Of a stretch of DNA of 60,232 nucleotides, positions 25,043 through 34,793 are shown piece by piece (positions within the stretch are counted from its first letter, which is position 1; every line of letters begins with the position of its first letter). The position numbers and the translations under genes are program-made. This DNA comes from JALHOQ01 sp038144835 (GTDB lineage: Bacteria; Bdellovibrionota; Bdellovibrionia; Bdellovibrionales; UBA1609). The DNA lies in NCBI GenBank assembly GCA_038144835.1, contig JAYQON010000007.1, forward strand, positions 1-60,232, read 5' to 3'. The notes beneath the pieces are model-generated. The model was given only the letters and a program-made list of their open reading frames with translations. It ran no database searches and was not told the origin of the DNA.

Positions 25043-27838
25043 ATGTCCAAAGGCTTGGATCTAGAAGTTTTGAACTCCATTGCTCGCCGCGCCCATTATT
25101 TGGCGAACAAGATGATCTATGTCGCCAATAACCGCGAAAACGTCGAGAAGGGTGACCCGAAAATCGGAGGCCATTCGTCAGCAAGCTCCAGCGCTCTACA
25201 TATTCTAGGCGCTTTACATTTGGTGACCCGAACGGGTTACGACTGGATTGCCAATAAGCCACATGCTGCACCAGCTGATCATTCCTACAATTACCTCTTG
25301 GATCTTCTTGTCAATCAAGACCTACAGCGGCTGAGCTTGGACGAGGCGAACGTGGCGATGCGTTCCCTCCGGGCTTTCCCACAGGGAGATGAGTGGGTCT
25401 TTCAGTCCTATCACTCCGCTTACGATCCGGATCATCACAACTTTTTCCCCTCAGGCACGGTTGGAATTCCACCTGTTAATGCTGGTTATTTAGCTCTGGC
25501 GTACCGGTATGCCGCCCGCCACGGATATAACGTACCTCCTGCGCATTTCTGGGCTGTCATGGGCGACTCCGAATTCCGCGAGGGGTCGCTGTCCGAGGCC
25601 ATCCCTGACTTCTCCGAACGCGAACTTGGCAATCTAACATGGATCGTCGACTTCAATCGCCAAAGTTTGGATGGCCACCGGATCACCAATAACAAGATTT
25701 ATGGTACGGATGCCCACCGTATTCAGCTCATGATGGAGGCCAACGGTTGGCAAGTACTGCATGCCCGTCACGGCAAAAAACGTGAAGGGCTTTTCAAGCG
25801 GGATGGCGGCAAGCTGTTCCGTGAGCTTTTCGAAGGCGGACTTGCCGATTATGAATTGCAAGTGCTTTTGCTTTTACACGAAGGCAAATCGGCGCGTGAT
25901 TTCATCCTTGAAAAAATGCCCAAGCTCGAAAAATTTATCAAAAGCCTAACTGACACAGAACTGCTGGGAGCGATTGCGGATTTCGGGGGGCATGATTTTG
26001 AAACCCTTATTGAATGTTTCAATCTCAGCAAACAAGAAACCCACCGCCCCACAATGATCATCGCTCACACCGTCAAAGGTTGGGGACTGCGTATGGCCGC
26101 CAACCCGGGCAATCACTCAGCACTCCCCGAGTCCGAAGAGCTGGATGCATTGGCCGAGCGTAGCCATATGCCGAAAGACCTTGATTTTGCGCGGTTCGAC
26201 GCCAACTCCGCTGAGGGTAAATTTCTTAAAGCCCGAGGGGAGAAACTTTTTTCAGACATGAAAATGCAACATGAGCTCAAGGCTAAAAATAAAGCGTTTT
26301 TTGCGAAGATGGCCAATGAGCTTGGTGAAATGGGTGATTCATTGGAGATCAACTACAAAATGGCCAACTATCCGCACACTCAATGGATGTTGGGGCAGTT
26401 GACCGCCAAACTCACCCGAATTGCAAATACGCCTTTAGACACCAATGCCCTCAAGGCAAAGCAAAAACCTCTCATGTCTGCTGAAAAAGCCTTTAAGTTA
26501 GCTGGTGAGATGATGGTGTCAATGGCCCCGGATGTCGGTACCAGTACAAACCTTAACCCAGCGATGGACGGCAAAATCTACAGCGCCAACGATGTCGAAG
26601 ACGTAGAGTCCGAAATGGGCGTGAAAGACAAAACCGTGCCTGACTTGGTGCCAGGTGAAGACGTCACAGACCGGTTCCTTCGCTTTGACATTACTGAAGC
26701 TAACGTCATGTCCTGCGTAGGATCTTTTGGCAAAATACGCGAAACATTGGGTATTCCTTTAATACCATTGATGACGGTTTACGACTTCTTCATCAAGCGG
26801 GCTCTCGATCAACTTTTCTATAATCTTTATTGGAAATCCTCATTCGTACTCGTGGGAACTCCCTCAGGCGTGACCCTCTCACCAGAAGGTGCACAGCACG
26901 GTTGGAAATCAGACTTTCAGATTCCAAATCAGATCACTTGGGAACCCTTCTTTGTAGCCGAGTTAGACTGGATTTTTACAGATTCCATTCGCCGCCTGCT
27001 CAACTGGAATGACGAAGGTCGCAGCGGTGTCATTATCCGGGGAGTAACTCGTGGCATAGACCAGAAGACTTTGCCTCAGCTACTCAAGACCCAGAGACGG
27101 TTCAAGATAGGACTCAACGAGGACACTTATCTGTCCCCCGCCGGAATGGAAGTGCCCGGGGCCATTGATGAATCTGCGGTTGAGGCGCTGAATGATGCCG
27201 AGCTCATGTCACACGTCCGCGCAGATGTTCTTGAAGGGGCCTATTACCTGATCGACTACCGCGGCTATGTAGGTTACGAGCCGGGCGACAACGTCGTGCA
27301 TATCTTCTCGATGGGATCACCCACCACCGAAGCCATCAAAGCCTCGCAAACACTTCTGGCTAAAGGTATCTATGCTAATGTGATCGTCGTCACCAGCCCA
27401 GATTTGCTTTTGGGCAATTTGGCTTACCAAAATGACTACCGGCATCTTCGCGAAACTTTGCAAATCAATGCTCACCTTTATCTCAAAACAATCGATGCTA
27501 AAGACTCAGGCGAATTACGCACTATTTCTGGTCGCAGAATTCCAATCGTCAGTGTGCACGATGGTGAAATTGGACTATTAGACAACATTGGTTCGATTGT
27601 GGGAGTGCGTCAAGAAACGTTGGCTGTGCGTAAACACTCCAAATGCGGACGACCCGTTGATGTTTTTCGTTATCATCACCTAGATGCCAGCTCAATTGTC
27701 GAAGCTTGCGGCAAGGTGCTGGCCGAGACAGCTTTAGAAAATACCTATCTTCCTGGTGAAAGCCATTCGAGTCAGAGATCACCCGACTCGACGGCGATTG
27801 GTTCTTGGCGGCAACTTTGGCCAGATATAGGCAATTGA
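25043..27838 (+). CDS. aceE: Pyruvate dehydrogenase E1, homodimeric (AceE-like)
   Basis: The 931-residue protein is a full-length homodimeric 2-oxoacid dehydrogenase E1: N-terminal GGHSSASSSA, the thiamine-diphosphate motif from GDSEFREGS to DFNRQSLDG (about 174-212) and a transketolase-like C-terminal half. It decarboxylates pyruvate (or a similar oxoacid such as 2-oxobutyrate) and acylates the E2 lipoyl group. The first part of the ThDP motif departs from the GDGEMDEPES of E. coli AceE, so it belongs to a divergent branch. The complex partners E2, E3, LipA and LipB are about 15 kb away. Shine-Dalgarno ACGGAG is present. The last 22 codons overlap the convergent methyltransferase. Confidence 0.85.
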   Translation: MSKGLDLEVLNSIARRAHYLANKMIYVANNRENVEKGDPKIGGHSSASSSALHILGALHLVTRTGYDWIANKPHAAPADHSYNYLLDLLVNQDLQRLSLDEANVAMRSLRAFPQGDEWVFQSYHSAYDPDHHNFFPSGTVGIPPVNAGYLALAYRYAARHGYNVPPAHFWAVMGDSEFREGSLSEAIPDFSERELGNLTWIVDFNRQSLDGHRITNNKIYGTDAHRIQLMMEANGWQVLHARHGKKREGLFKRDGGKLFRELFEGGLADYELQVLLLLHEGKSARDFILEKMPKLEKFIKSLTDTELLGAIADFGGHDFETLIECFNLSKQETHRPTMIIAHTVKGWGLRMAANPGNHSALPESEELDALAERSHMPKDLDFARFDANSAEGKFLKARGEKLFSDMKMQHELKAKNKAFFAKMANELGEMGDSLEINYKMANYPHTQWMLGQLTAKLTRIANTPLDTNALKAKQKPLMSAEKAFKLAGEMMVSMAPDVGTSTNLNPAMDGKIYSANDVEDVESEMGVKDKTVPDLVPGEDVTDRFLRFDITEANVMSCVGSFGKIRETLGIPLIPLMTVYDFFIKRALDQLFYNLYWKSSFVLVGTPSGVTLSPEGAQHGWKSDFQIPNQITWEPFFVAELDWIFTDSIRRLLNWNDEGRSGVIIRGVTRGIDQKTLPQLLKTQRRFKIGLNEDTYLSPAGMEVPGAIDESAVEALNDAELMSHVRADVLEGAYYLIDYRGYVGYEPGDNVVHIFSMGSPTTEAIKASQTLLAKGIYANVIVVTSPDLLLGNLAYQNDYRHLRETLQINAHLYLKTIDAKDSGELRTISGRRIPIVSVHDGEIGLLDNIGSIVGVRQETLAVRKHSKCGRPVDVFRYHHLDASSIVEACGKVLAETALENTYLPGESHSSQRSPDSTAIGSWRQLWPDIGN

Positions 27839-28476
27839 GCAATCGTCATCCCCTCGCTTGTGGGGATGATGATCGAATTGTATTTTGAGGGATCGGCAAG
27901 GCGCTGATTAAACTCCCTCATCACTTGAATTTGCTTGGGACCAGCCTCACGGTCGTCCGACTGCCCCCACATGGCCCCAAAAAGAAAGGTGTTATCACCT
28001 ACGATCAAACCGCCGGGTCGAACATTTTTTTCGGCCCAGTTCAAGTAAGTGATATAGCCAGACTTATTAGCATCAATGAAAACCATATCAAAGGGGCCTT
28101 CCTTCTCAATTTCAGCAAGTATCTCCTCGCCCCCGCCACAACGAGCATCAATGCGTTCAGCCACTGAAGAAGAATCAAAAAATTTTTGGGCGATTGCAAA
28201 ATTCTGCGGATTTTTTTCAATCGTTATCAGTCGACCATCCTCGGGTAAAACTTTAGCCATAGCTAACGCTGAGTAACCAAATAAAGTGCCAACTTCAACA
28301 ATCTTACGAACACAAAACCCGCGAATTAAAAACTGCAGTAATCGAGCTTCGTGACCCGAGATAGACATAAATCCCAACTTATGGGCCTCTAGCTCGGCTT
28401 TTACCGACAGCAATTCTTCATCATCCAGTTTAAAAATTTCGTTGATATACTTTTCTTCTGATCTTTGAGCACGCAT
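27772..28476 (-). CDS. Class I O-methyltransferase
   Basis: The 234-residue cytoplasmic protein matches SAM-dependent catechol/caffeoyl-CoA-type O-methyltransferases: VEVGTLFGYSALAMA (SAM-binding loop), ITIEKNPQNFAIA, and the metal-binding FIDANK and GDNTF motifs. Its substrate is unknown. The family normally ends near the segment PTSEGMTIAQLP; the last 18 residues run beyond this and are encoded within the 67-base overlap with aceE. Confidence 0.88.
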   Translation of the reverse strand: MRAQRSEEKYINEIFKLDDEELLSVKAELEAHKLGFMSISGHEARLLQFLIRGFCVRKIVEVGTLFGYSALAMAKVLPEDGRLITIEKNPQNFAIAQKFFDSSSVAERIDARCGGGEEILAEIEKEGPFDMVFIDANKSGYITYLNWAEKNVRPGGLIVGDNTFLFGAMWGQSDDREAGPKQIQVMREFNQRLADPSKYNSIIIPTSEGMTIAQLPISGQSCRQEPIAVESGDL

Positions 28477-28515
28477 AGGTGATCAGATACCAGCTTTGTG
28501 TTAGACTGACAAAAT

Positions 28516-29187
28516 ATGTTCCAATCACGCACACCCATAGATTTAGTCATTTTTGACTTTGATGGCACTCTTGTCGATACGGCTCCCGACCTTATCCGCG
28601 CCACCAACTTGTATTTGGAGTCTCAAGGTTTTGACAGTCTGCCGGAAGAGCGCATTCGTTCCGAGATCGGCATGGGTCTGCGCAAACTGATTATCGATCT
28701 GTATCCGGAAGAGCATAAAGACGACCACTTTCGTCGCAGAATTGAGGGCGAATTTTTAGCTGTCTACGAACGCGAGTTTCTCACCAAGCCTCAGCTTTTT
28801 CCGGGAGTTCGCGAATTTCTGAGCGAATGGGATGGTCAGGTGGCCATCGTTTCCAATAAACGTGTTCGCTTTATACTCCCCATTCTTAAAAAACTGACTC
28901 TTCACACTCATCCATGGTCAGCTGTTGTTGGGGGGGATAGCTATGCGAATATGAAACCCCACCCTGAACCTCTTCTGGGAGCTATGGCCGCAGCTGGTGC
29001 AACTCCCGAAACCACTCTGATCGTAGGCGATGGATTACCTGATGTGCACGGCGCTCTTGCCGTAGGCTCTCGCTGTGTCGCCGTTAATTTTGGATACACG
29101 GAGAGTGCTTTGCTGATGGCCCAAGGGGCCTCACAAACAATTGATTCCTTTCACGAACTTTTGCCACTTATCCGCTCTCTAACATAG
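28516..29187 (+). CDS. gph: HAD-superfamily phosphatase, phosphoglycolate-phosphatase-like
   Basis: The 223-residue protein has all four HAD motifs: DFDGTLVDT (nucleophile Asp14, Asp16), SNKR, a Lys in MKPHPEP and VGDGLPDV. The helical cap after motif I fits the Gph/PGP type. It likely removes phosphate from 2-phosphoglycolate or a small sugar phosphate; assignment inside this broad family is tentative. A TAGACT -10-like box is eight bases upstream and no Shine-Dalgarno is seen. Confidence 0.8.
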   Translation: MFQSRTPIDLVIFDFDGTLVDTAPDLIRATNLYLESQGFDSLPEERIRSEIGMGLRKLIIDLYPEEHKDDHFRRRIEGEFLAVYEREFLTKPQLFPGVREFLSEWDGQVAIVSNKRVRFILPILKKLTLHTHPWSAVVGGDSYANMKPHPEPLLGAMAAAGATPETTLIVGDGLPDVHGALAVGSRCVAVNFGYTESALLMAQGASQTIDSFHELLPLIRSLT

Positions 29188-29263
29188 TGCGTCTTGAATC
29201 CTCTCCTTTTGACTTCAGTAACCCGATAACGCTATCCAACAAAGTTCTGTCCAGGAGGCTTAA

Positions 29264-31021
29264 ATGTTACGCAATCTCGCCCTGATTGTAGCCCTTTCAT
29301 CGACATTAATGAGCTGCACCAAACACTCGGATGTTCCCGAGAATGCCGTGCAATACCCGCTTCGGGTTAACCTCAGCAGCCTCGATCCTGCTCAATCCTC
29401 CAACGAAGCCACTAACGAGGTGGTGCCAAATATGTTTGAAGGGCTGCTTCAGTACCATTACTTGAAGCGCCCTTTGGTTGTGATTCCTCTTCTCGCTGAG
29501 GCCCTGCCTCAAGTCTCTAAAGATGGATTAACTCATACCTTCAAAATTAAAAAAGGTGTGCGCTTTCACGACTCAACTGCCTTTCCTAACGGCAAAGGGC
29601 GCGAAGTGACGGCACAAGACTTTGTTTATTCATGGAAACGTTTGGCCGATCCTGCGTCTAAATCCGAAGGCTGGTGGATTTTTGATGGCAAAATTAAAGG
29701 TCTTAATGAGTGGCGTGATCGTTTATCTAAAGGTGAGGCCACATACGACACTCCTGTCGAGGGTCTATCCGCGCCCGACACACACACACTGGTTGTGAAG
29801 CTGGCAAAACCTTACTACCAGTTGCACTACGTTCTCACCATGGCTTATGCGTCGGTTGTGCCCAGAGAGGCGATAGAAAAATTTGGTGCTGAGTTCATGA
29901 ACAACCCGGTAGGCACTGGCCCCTACCTCTTTGAAAGTTGGATCCGCGGCAACAAAGTCACTTTGAATAAAAATCCCAACTGGCACGGCGAATCCTATCC
30001 AACCGAGGGTGAACCGGGAGACAAAGAAGCTGGACTGTTAGTTGACGCAGGTAAAGCCTTACCTTTTATTGACCGCTTAGTGTTTCACGAAATGCCTGAA
30101 GATCAGCCCCGCTGGCTTAATCTGATGAAGGGTGCCGTCGATTTTTCTGGCATTCCTAAAGACAGTTTCGATGCGGCTGTACAGAATCAAAAAGAACTGA
30201 AGCCAGAACTAGGTGCTAAGGGAATTCGCCTTTTTATTTATCCGTGGCCAGATGTTGTTTACATGGGTTTTAACATGGAGGATTCGCTTGTTGGCAAAAA
30301 TCCCGAGCTGCGCAAAGCACTGTGCTACGCCTATGATCAGAAGACTGCGAGCCAAAAATTTTACAATGATCGTGTTCTGACAGCTCACTCCCCAATTGCA
30401 CCTGACATGGATGGCTACGATCCTGAATTTAAACTTCCATGCAAAGAATATAGCTTATCGAAAGCCAAAGAGGCGTTGAAGAAGGCCGGCTTTCCTGAAG
30501 GTAAAGGTTTACCTCCTATTGAGTACTCCACCAATGCGTCCACAACTGGTCGTCAGTTCGCTGAATATACGGCTCAGCAGTTGGAAAAAATTGGTGTCAA
30601 ACTCAACATTGTGACTAACTCTTGGCCGCAATTCCAAGATCGACTGCGCAATAAAAAGGCACAGATGTTTGGTCTTGCATGGGGCGCTGACTACCCAGAT
30701 GCAGAAAATATGTTGCAGCTTTTTTACGGACGTAACGTAAGCCCAGGTCCCAACAATACAAATTTCAAGAACAAAGATTTTGATAGCTTATATGAACAAG
30801 CACAAAAACTACCGAGCGGACCCGAGCGCACCAGGCTTTACAAGAAAATGCGTGATATCTTTGCGCGTGAACTCCCATGGATTCCGACGGTTCACCGCTT
30901 AGGCTATATGCTCGCTCATGGCTGGGTTTTGAATCTCAAACCTCATGAAATTATTGATGGGCATTATAAATACCTTCGTATCGATACCACTAAGAAGAAG
31001 GAACTAAAGGCGAAACTCTGA
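29264..31021 (+). CDS. oppA: Oligopeptide-binding lipoprotein of an ABC importer
   Basis: This 585-residue family-5 solute-binding protein has a lipobox (TLMSC, Cys18). The N-terminal FRVNLSSLDPAQ-type motif (here LRVNLSSLDPAQSSN), the HTFKIKKGVRFHDS segment and the VGTGPYLFESW motif are typical. It should capture peptides in the periplasm and deliver them to the permeases. Shine-Dalgarno AGGAGG precedes the ATG. Its stop overlaps the first permease start (TGATG), so the genes form one operon. Confidence 0.93.
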   Translation: MLRNLALIVALSSTLMSCTKHSDVPENAVQYPLRVNLSSLDPAQSSNEATNEVVPNMFEGLLQYHYLKRPLVVIPLLAEALPQVSKDGLTHTFKIKKGVRFHDSTAFPNGKGREVTAQDFVYSWKRLADPASKSEGWWIFDGKIKGLNEWRDRLSKGEATYDTPVEGLSAPDTHTLVVKLAKPYYQLHYVLTMAYASVVPREAIEKFGAEFMNNPVGTGPYLFESWIRGNKVTLNKNPNWHGESYPTEGEPGDKEAGLLVDAGKALPFIDRLVFHEMPEDQPRWLNLMKGAVDFSGIPKDSFDAAVQNQKELKPELGAKGIRLFIYPWPDVVYMGFNMEDSLVGKNPELRKALCYAYDQKTASQKFYNDRVLTAHSPIAPDMDGYDPEFKLPCKEYSLSKAKEALKKAGFPEGKGLPPIEYSTNASTTGRQFAEYTAQQLEKIGVKLNIVTNSWPQFQDRLRNKKAQMFGLAWGADYPDAENMLQLFYGRNVSPGPNNTNFKNKDFDSLYEQAQKLPSGPERTRLYKKMRDIFARELPWIPTVHRLGYMLAHGWVLNLKPHEIIDGHYKYLRIDTTKKKELKAKL

Positions 31022-31956
31022 TGATCAAATACCTTCTACGCCGTCTGCTTTACATGATCCCGATTATGTTCGGGATCACTCTTGTCACTTTTTTACTCTT
31101 TAACGTTGCCGGTGGTGATCCGGCAGCTCAGGCGGCAGGTCGTTACGCAACTCCCGAACAAATTCAAGTGATGCGCACTCAGATGGGTTTAGATAAGCCT
31201 ATCTATTACCAATACTTGGACTTGGTTAAGTCGATTTTCACTTTGAACTTTGGACGTTCTTGGTCCTCCAAACAAGAAATTACCCGAATGATTCTCAATG
31301 GGATTGGGCCTTCTTTAACCGTGACGCTACCCGGTTTTTTACTGTCACTGCTGATCACCATACCTTTGGCTTTGCTGCTAGCGCATCGTCGAGGAAGCCT
31401 CATAGACAAAGGGGCCCTAGTGATCTGCCTTGCTTTAACCTCAATCAGCTCTGTTGTTTATGTGCTCGCGGGTCAGTACTTACTGAGTTACAAAATTGGT
31501 ATTTTTCCAATTTCAGGTTGGGATCCCTCCTGGGACGGCCGCTGGCAATATGCAATTTTGCCCATCCTGATCATGGTCATACTCTCGCTCGGCAGCTATA
31601 TTCTTTTTTTTCGCACGGTATTTTTAGATGAAATTTACCAAGACTACGTGCGCACCGCGCGCTCAAAGGGATTGGCGAATCGGACTATCTTACTGAAACA
31701 TGTTTTGCGCAATGCCATGGTGCCCATCATCACCCTGGTGGTTCTACAAATACCTTTTTTAATCGTCGGTTCTCTATTGATTGAATCTTTTTTCTCCATT
31801 CCGGGCCTAGGTGGCTTAATTTTTCAAGCGATCCAAGAAGCCGATTTTCCAGTTATAAAAGCAATGACGATTATGAGTGCGTTTCTTTATATGGCCTTTC
31901 AGCTCATCAGCGACCTTCTTTACGCACTAGTTGATCCAAAAATTAGGTTGGGGTGA
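31021..31956 (+). CDS. oppB: Peptide ABC transporter permease (OppB/DppB type)
   Basis: The 311-residue membrane protein has six helices, the N-terminal YLLRRLLYMIPIMFGITL of the DppB family and the EAA-type loop (EDYVRTARSKGL variant YQDYVRTARSKGL) that contacts the ATPase. The C-terminal ESFFSIPGLGGL is typical. It is the first of two permeases and is translationally coupled to the binding protein. Confidence 0.94.
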   Translation: MIKYLLRRLLYMIPIMFGITLVTFLLFNVAGGDPAAQAAGRYATPEQIQVMRTQMGLDKPIYYQYLDLVKSIFTLNFGRSWSSKQEITRMILNGIGPSLTVTLPGFLLSLLITIPLALLLAHRRGSLIDKGALVICLALTSISSVVYVLAGQYLLSYKIGIFPISGWDPSWDGRWQYAILPILIMVILSLGSYILFFRTVFLDEIYQDYVRTARSKGLANRTILLKHVLRNAMVPIITLVVLQIPFLIVGSLLIESFFSIPGLGGLIFQAIQEADFPVIKAMTIMSAFLYMAFQLISDLLYALVDPKIRLG

Positions 31957-31959
31957 GAA

Positions 31960-32871
31960 ATGGCGCAACCGGCAGTTGAAAATATTGTAACTCCTGCGGC
32001 AACATCGGCTCCCGCACAGGGCCGCAGCCTTTGGTCGGATGCCTTTATTCGACTGAGACGCGACAAAATGGCCATGATCTCTTTGGCAATCATTGCAATT
32101 TACCTGTTGATGGCTTTGCTGTGCGCTACCAACCTTATCTTCACTGGATATGCCGCGACTGATAACTCCTTGGCTTATCAAGGACCCTCATTTCAATTCT
32201 GGTTAGGAACCGATATCTTTGGCAGAGATGTTTTGGCGCGAGCCGTTCACGGCACAGTAACCTCACTTGTAGTTGGTTTTTTTGGCGCAGCTCTGGCCGT
32301 AATGGTGGGTACCGTGCTTGGTGCACTAGCAGGTTACTTCGGTGGGTGGATCGATGAACTCATTGTTTGGTTTTACACGACCGTGGACACGATTCCTTAT
32401 ATTTTGCTAGTTGTGGCCTTTTCATTTGTGGTGGGCCCAGGCCTAAGCACCTTATGTCTGGCTATCGGGCTTACCTCTTGGATTAGCCACTGCCGGATTG
32501 TGCGCAGTGAGTTTATGAAGCATCGGGAACGTGAATATGTACAAGGCGCCGCAGCACTAGGAGCCGGCCATTTTCGGCGAATTTTTCTTCACATTCTGCC
32601 CAATACATTTCACTTGGTGTTGATTAACTTTAGCCTCTTGTTCGTCACGGCTGTAAAGTCGGAAGTTATTCTGAGCTATCTGGGCTTAGGCGTTGCTCCC
32701 GGCACACCGAGTTGGGGAATGATGATAAGCGACGCCAAACTCGAATTGTTCCGCGGTGTCTGGTGGGGCTTAGCAGCGGCCACTATCTTTATGTTTTTCT
32801 TAGTGTTAGCGTTTACACTTTTCAACGATGCCTTACGCGATGCCCTTGATCCAAAACTCAAAGGTCGTTAG
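31960..32871 (+). CDS. oppC: Peptide ABC transporter permease (OppC/DppC type)
   Basis: The 303-residue membrane protein has the DppC layout: a hydrophilic N-terminus, the WLGTDIFGRDVLARAVHG segment, then five or six helices with the EAA-type loop EREYVQGAAALGAG and a C-terminal SYLGLGVAPGTPSWG. It starts three bases after oppB. With OppB it forms the peptide channel. Confidence 0.95.
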   Translation: MAQPAVENIVTPAATSAPAQGRSLWSDAFIRLRRDKMAMISLAIIAIYLLMALLCATNLIFTGYAATDNSLAYQGPSFQFWLGTDIFGRDVLARAVHGTVTSLVVGFFGAALAVMVGTVLGALAGYFGGWIDELIVWFYTTVDTIPYILLVVAFSFVVGPGLSTLCLAIGLTSWISHCRIVRSEFMKHREREYVQGAAALGAGHFRRIFLHILPNTFHLVLINFSLLFVTAVKSEVILSYLGLGVAPGTPSWGMMISDAKLELFRGVWWGLAAATIFMFFLVLAFTLFNDALRDALDPKLKGR

Positions 32872-32912
32872 GTAGAAGTTTAGCTTAGGACGGATTGAAG
32901 GAGTGAGAATTC

Positions 32913-34628
32913 ATGTCTGAGTCGATCATTCAGGTGCGTAACCTTTCGGTGGAATTTCGAACGGATGACGGTACCATCAAAGCAGTAAAAAACATCTCCT
33001 TTGATATCCCTCGTGGCAAAACTGTCGGTCTGGTTGGTGAATCTGGCTCAGGCAAAAGTGTGACCTCATTGGCAGTGATGCGCCTGATACCGAATCCGCC
33101 GGGCAAGGTGACATCGGGAGAAATTCTTCTCAACGGCAGTGACCTTTTAAAACTCAGCGAATCGCAAATGCGCACCGTGCGCGGCAACAAAGTTTCGATG
33201 ATCTTTCAAGAACCTATGACCAGCTTGAACCCCGTGTTCACCGTAGGCGATCAGATTGCTGAAACTCTTATGTTACATCAAAAACTATCCAAACCTCAGG
33301 CATTGGAAAAAACCCTCGATTTACTCAGACAAGTCGGCATTCCCAATCCCACCGAACGTATCAAGAGCTATCCTCATGAAATGTCCGGAGGCCAACGTCA
33401 GCGAGTGATGATCGCTATGGCGATCGCTTGCGAGCCCGATGTTTTGATAGCCGATGAGCCAACAACCGCTCTCGATGTCACTATTCAAAAACAAATTCTC
33501 GAGCTCTTAGCTGATCTACAAAAAAAATACGGAATGTCGATTTTATTCATCACTCACGATCTTGGCGTCATTGCTGATATCGCTGATGAAGTGGTCGTGA
33601 TGTACCGGGGCGATATTGTTGAAAAGGGTCCATCTGATCAAATTTTTTTAAACCCCAAGCACCCCTACACAAAAGGACTCCTCGCCTGTCGGCCCTCGCT
33701 TGATAAAAATCCTCGCCGTCTACCTGTAGTCAGCGATTTTATGACACCTGATGGTCGCGAAAAGACCTTGGATATCGAAGTTTTAAAGCAGCAAAAAACG
33801 ACACGCGACATTTCATCGCAGCAATCGATCCTGCTTGAAATCAAAAATGTGAAGAAACATTTTCCCTTGAAAAAAGGATTTTTCGGAGATGTTAAAAGCT
33901 GGGTAAAGGCTGTAGACGATGTGACTTTAAATGTTCGTCGGGGTCGCACCCTCGGACTCGTTGGCGAATCTGGCTGCGGCAAAACTACCCTAGGTAGAAC
34001 CATCTTGCGACTTGTTGAACCCACCGACGGCAGTATTATTTATAGTGGCACGGACATAACTAAGCTTAATCGCGAGCAAATGCGAGCTATGCGTCGCAAA
34101 ATGCAGATTATCTTCCAAGACCCCTACGCTTCGCTAAATCCTCGCATGACCATTGGCGCCGCGTTGATGGAACCAATGATTATTCATAACCTTGGCTCCG
34201 ATCGCAGCGAGCGCCTTGAGATGGCAGGCGAACTAATGAAAAAAGTTGGCCTCGATCGAGCCATGCTCAATCGCTATCCGCATGAATTTTCTGGCGGGCA
34301 AAGGCAAAGAATCTGCATTGCGAGGGCCCTTGCTGTTAAGCCCGAGTTCATCATTTGCGACGAATCGGTTTCAGCCCTGGACGTGTCGATTCAAGCTCAA
34401 ATTCTCAACCTTCTTCTCGATCTCCAAGAAGAGATGAACCTAACCTACGTATTCATTTCACATGATTTAGCTGTAGTGAAATTTATCTCAGACGAGGTGG
34501 CCGTTATGTACAACGGTCAGGTGGTCGAGATGAACGATGCCGTCGGCATATACGAAAATCCTCAACACGACTACACAAAGAAACTACTCAGTGCCATCCC
34601 CAAAGGGATGCCGAAGCATCTGCTCTAG
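32913..34628 (+). CDS. Fused double ATPase of the peptide ABC transporter (OppD-OppF type)
   Basis: The 571-residue protein is two ABC ATPases in one chain. Each half has a Walker A (GESGSGKS at 42-49 and GESGCGKTT near 352), a signature (MSGGQRQR and FSGGQRQR) and a Walker B (IADEP and ICDES; the second has Ser after the catalytic Glu). It powers the OppB/OppC permease. Fusion of D and F is known in other importers such as GsiA. Shine-Dalgarno AAGGAG precedes the ATG. It ends the operon at a hairpin that includes its stop codon. Confidence 0.96.
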   Translation: MSESIIQVRNLSVEFRTDDGTIKAVKNISFDIPRGKTVGLVGESGSGKSVTSLAVMRLIPNPPGKVTSGEILLNGSDLLKLSESQMRTVRGNKVSMIFQEPMTSLNPVFTVGDQIAETLMLHQKLSKPQALEKTLDLLRQVGIPNPTERIKSYPHEMSGGQRQRVMIAMAIACEPDVLIADEPTTALDVTIQKQILELLADLQKKYGMSILFITHDLGVIADIADEVVVMYRGDIVEKGPSDQIFLNPKHPYTKGLLACRPSLDKNPRRLPVVSDFMTPDGREKTLDIEVLKQQKTTRDISSQQSILLEIKNVKKHFPLKKGFFGDVKSWVKAVDDVTLNVRRGRTLGLVGESGCGKTTLGRTILRLVEPTDGSIIYSGTDITKLNREQMRAMRRKMQIIFQDPYASLNPRMTIGAALMEPMIIHNLGSDRSERLEMAGELMKKVGLDRAMLNRYPHEFSGGQRQRICIARALAVKPEFIICDESVSALDVSIQAQILNLLLDLQEEMNLTYVFISHDLAVVKFISDEVAVMYNGQVVEMNDAVGIYENPQHDYTKKLLSAIPKGMPKHLL

Positions 34629-34657
34629 GCGCTGTTTAAAGAAGCGCCTAACTTTTG
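34626..34657 (+). terminator. Terminator at the end of the oppABC-ATPase operon
   Basis: A perfect eight-base-pair stem (TAGGCGCT with AGCGCCTA, nine-base loop) includes the TAG stop codon of the ATPase gene and is followed by AACTTTTG, a short T tract. Moderate strength. Confidence 0.7.
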
Positions 34658-34756
34658 TTCGCTCACTGAAAAAAATTTAAATGTAACACAATCATTCTGA
34701 AGCAAAACATCCTTAGTTTGATAGAGCGATCCATTCGTAGGCACATTTTTTGTAAA

Positions 34757-34793
34757 ACATGCTTTGACTGAACAACCTACACGAGAAGCATGT
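34757..34793. promoter_or_regulatory. Inverted repeat over the start codon of the binding-protein/kinase operon
   Basis: Arms ACATGCTT (34757-34764) and AAGCATGT (34786-34793) are perfect over eight bases and 21 bases apart. The right arm includes the first bases of the GTG start codon at 34792 and also hides the region where a Shine-Dalgarno (ACGAGA) would lie. It could be an RNA hairpin that limits translation or an operator for a dimeric regulator. Confidence 0.5.
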
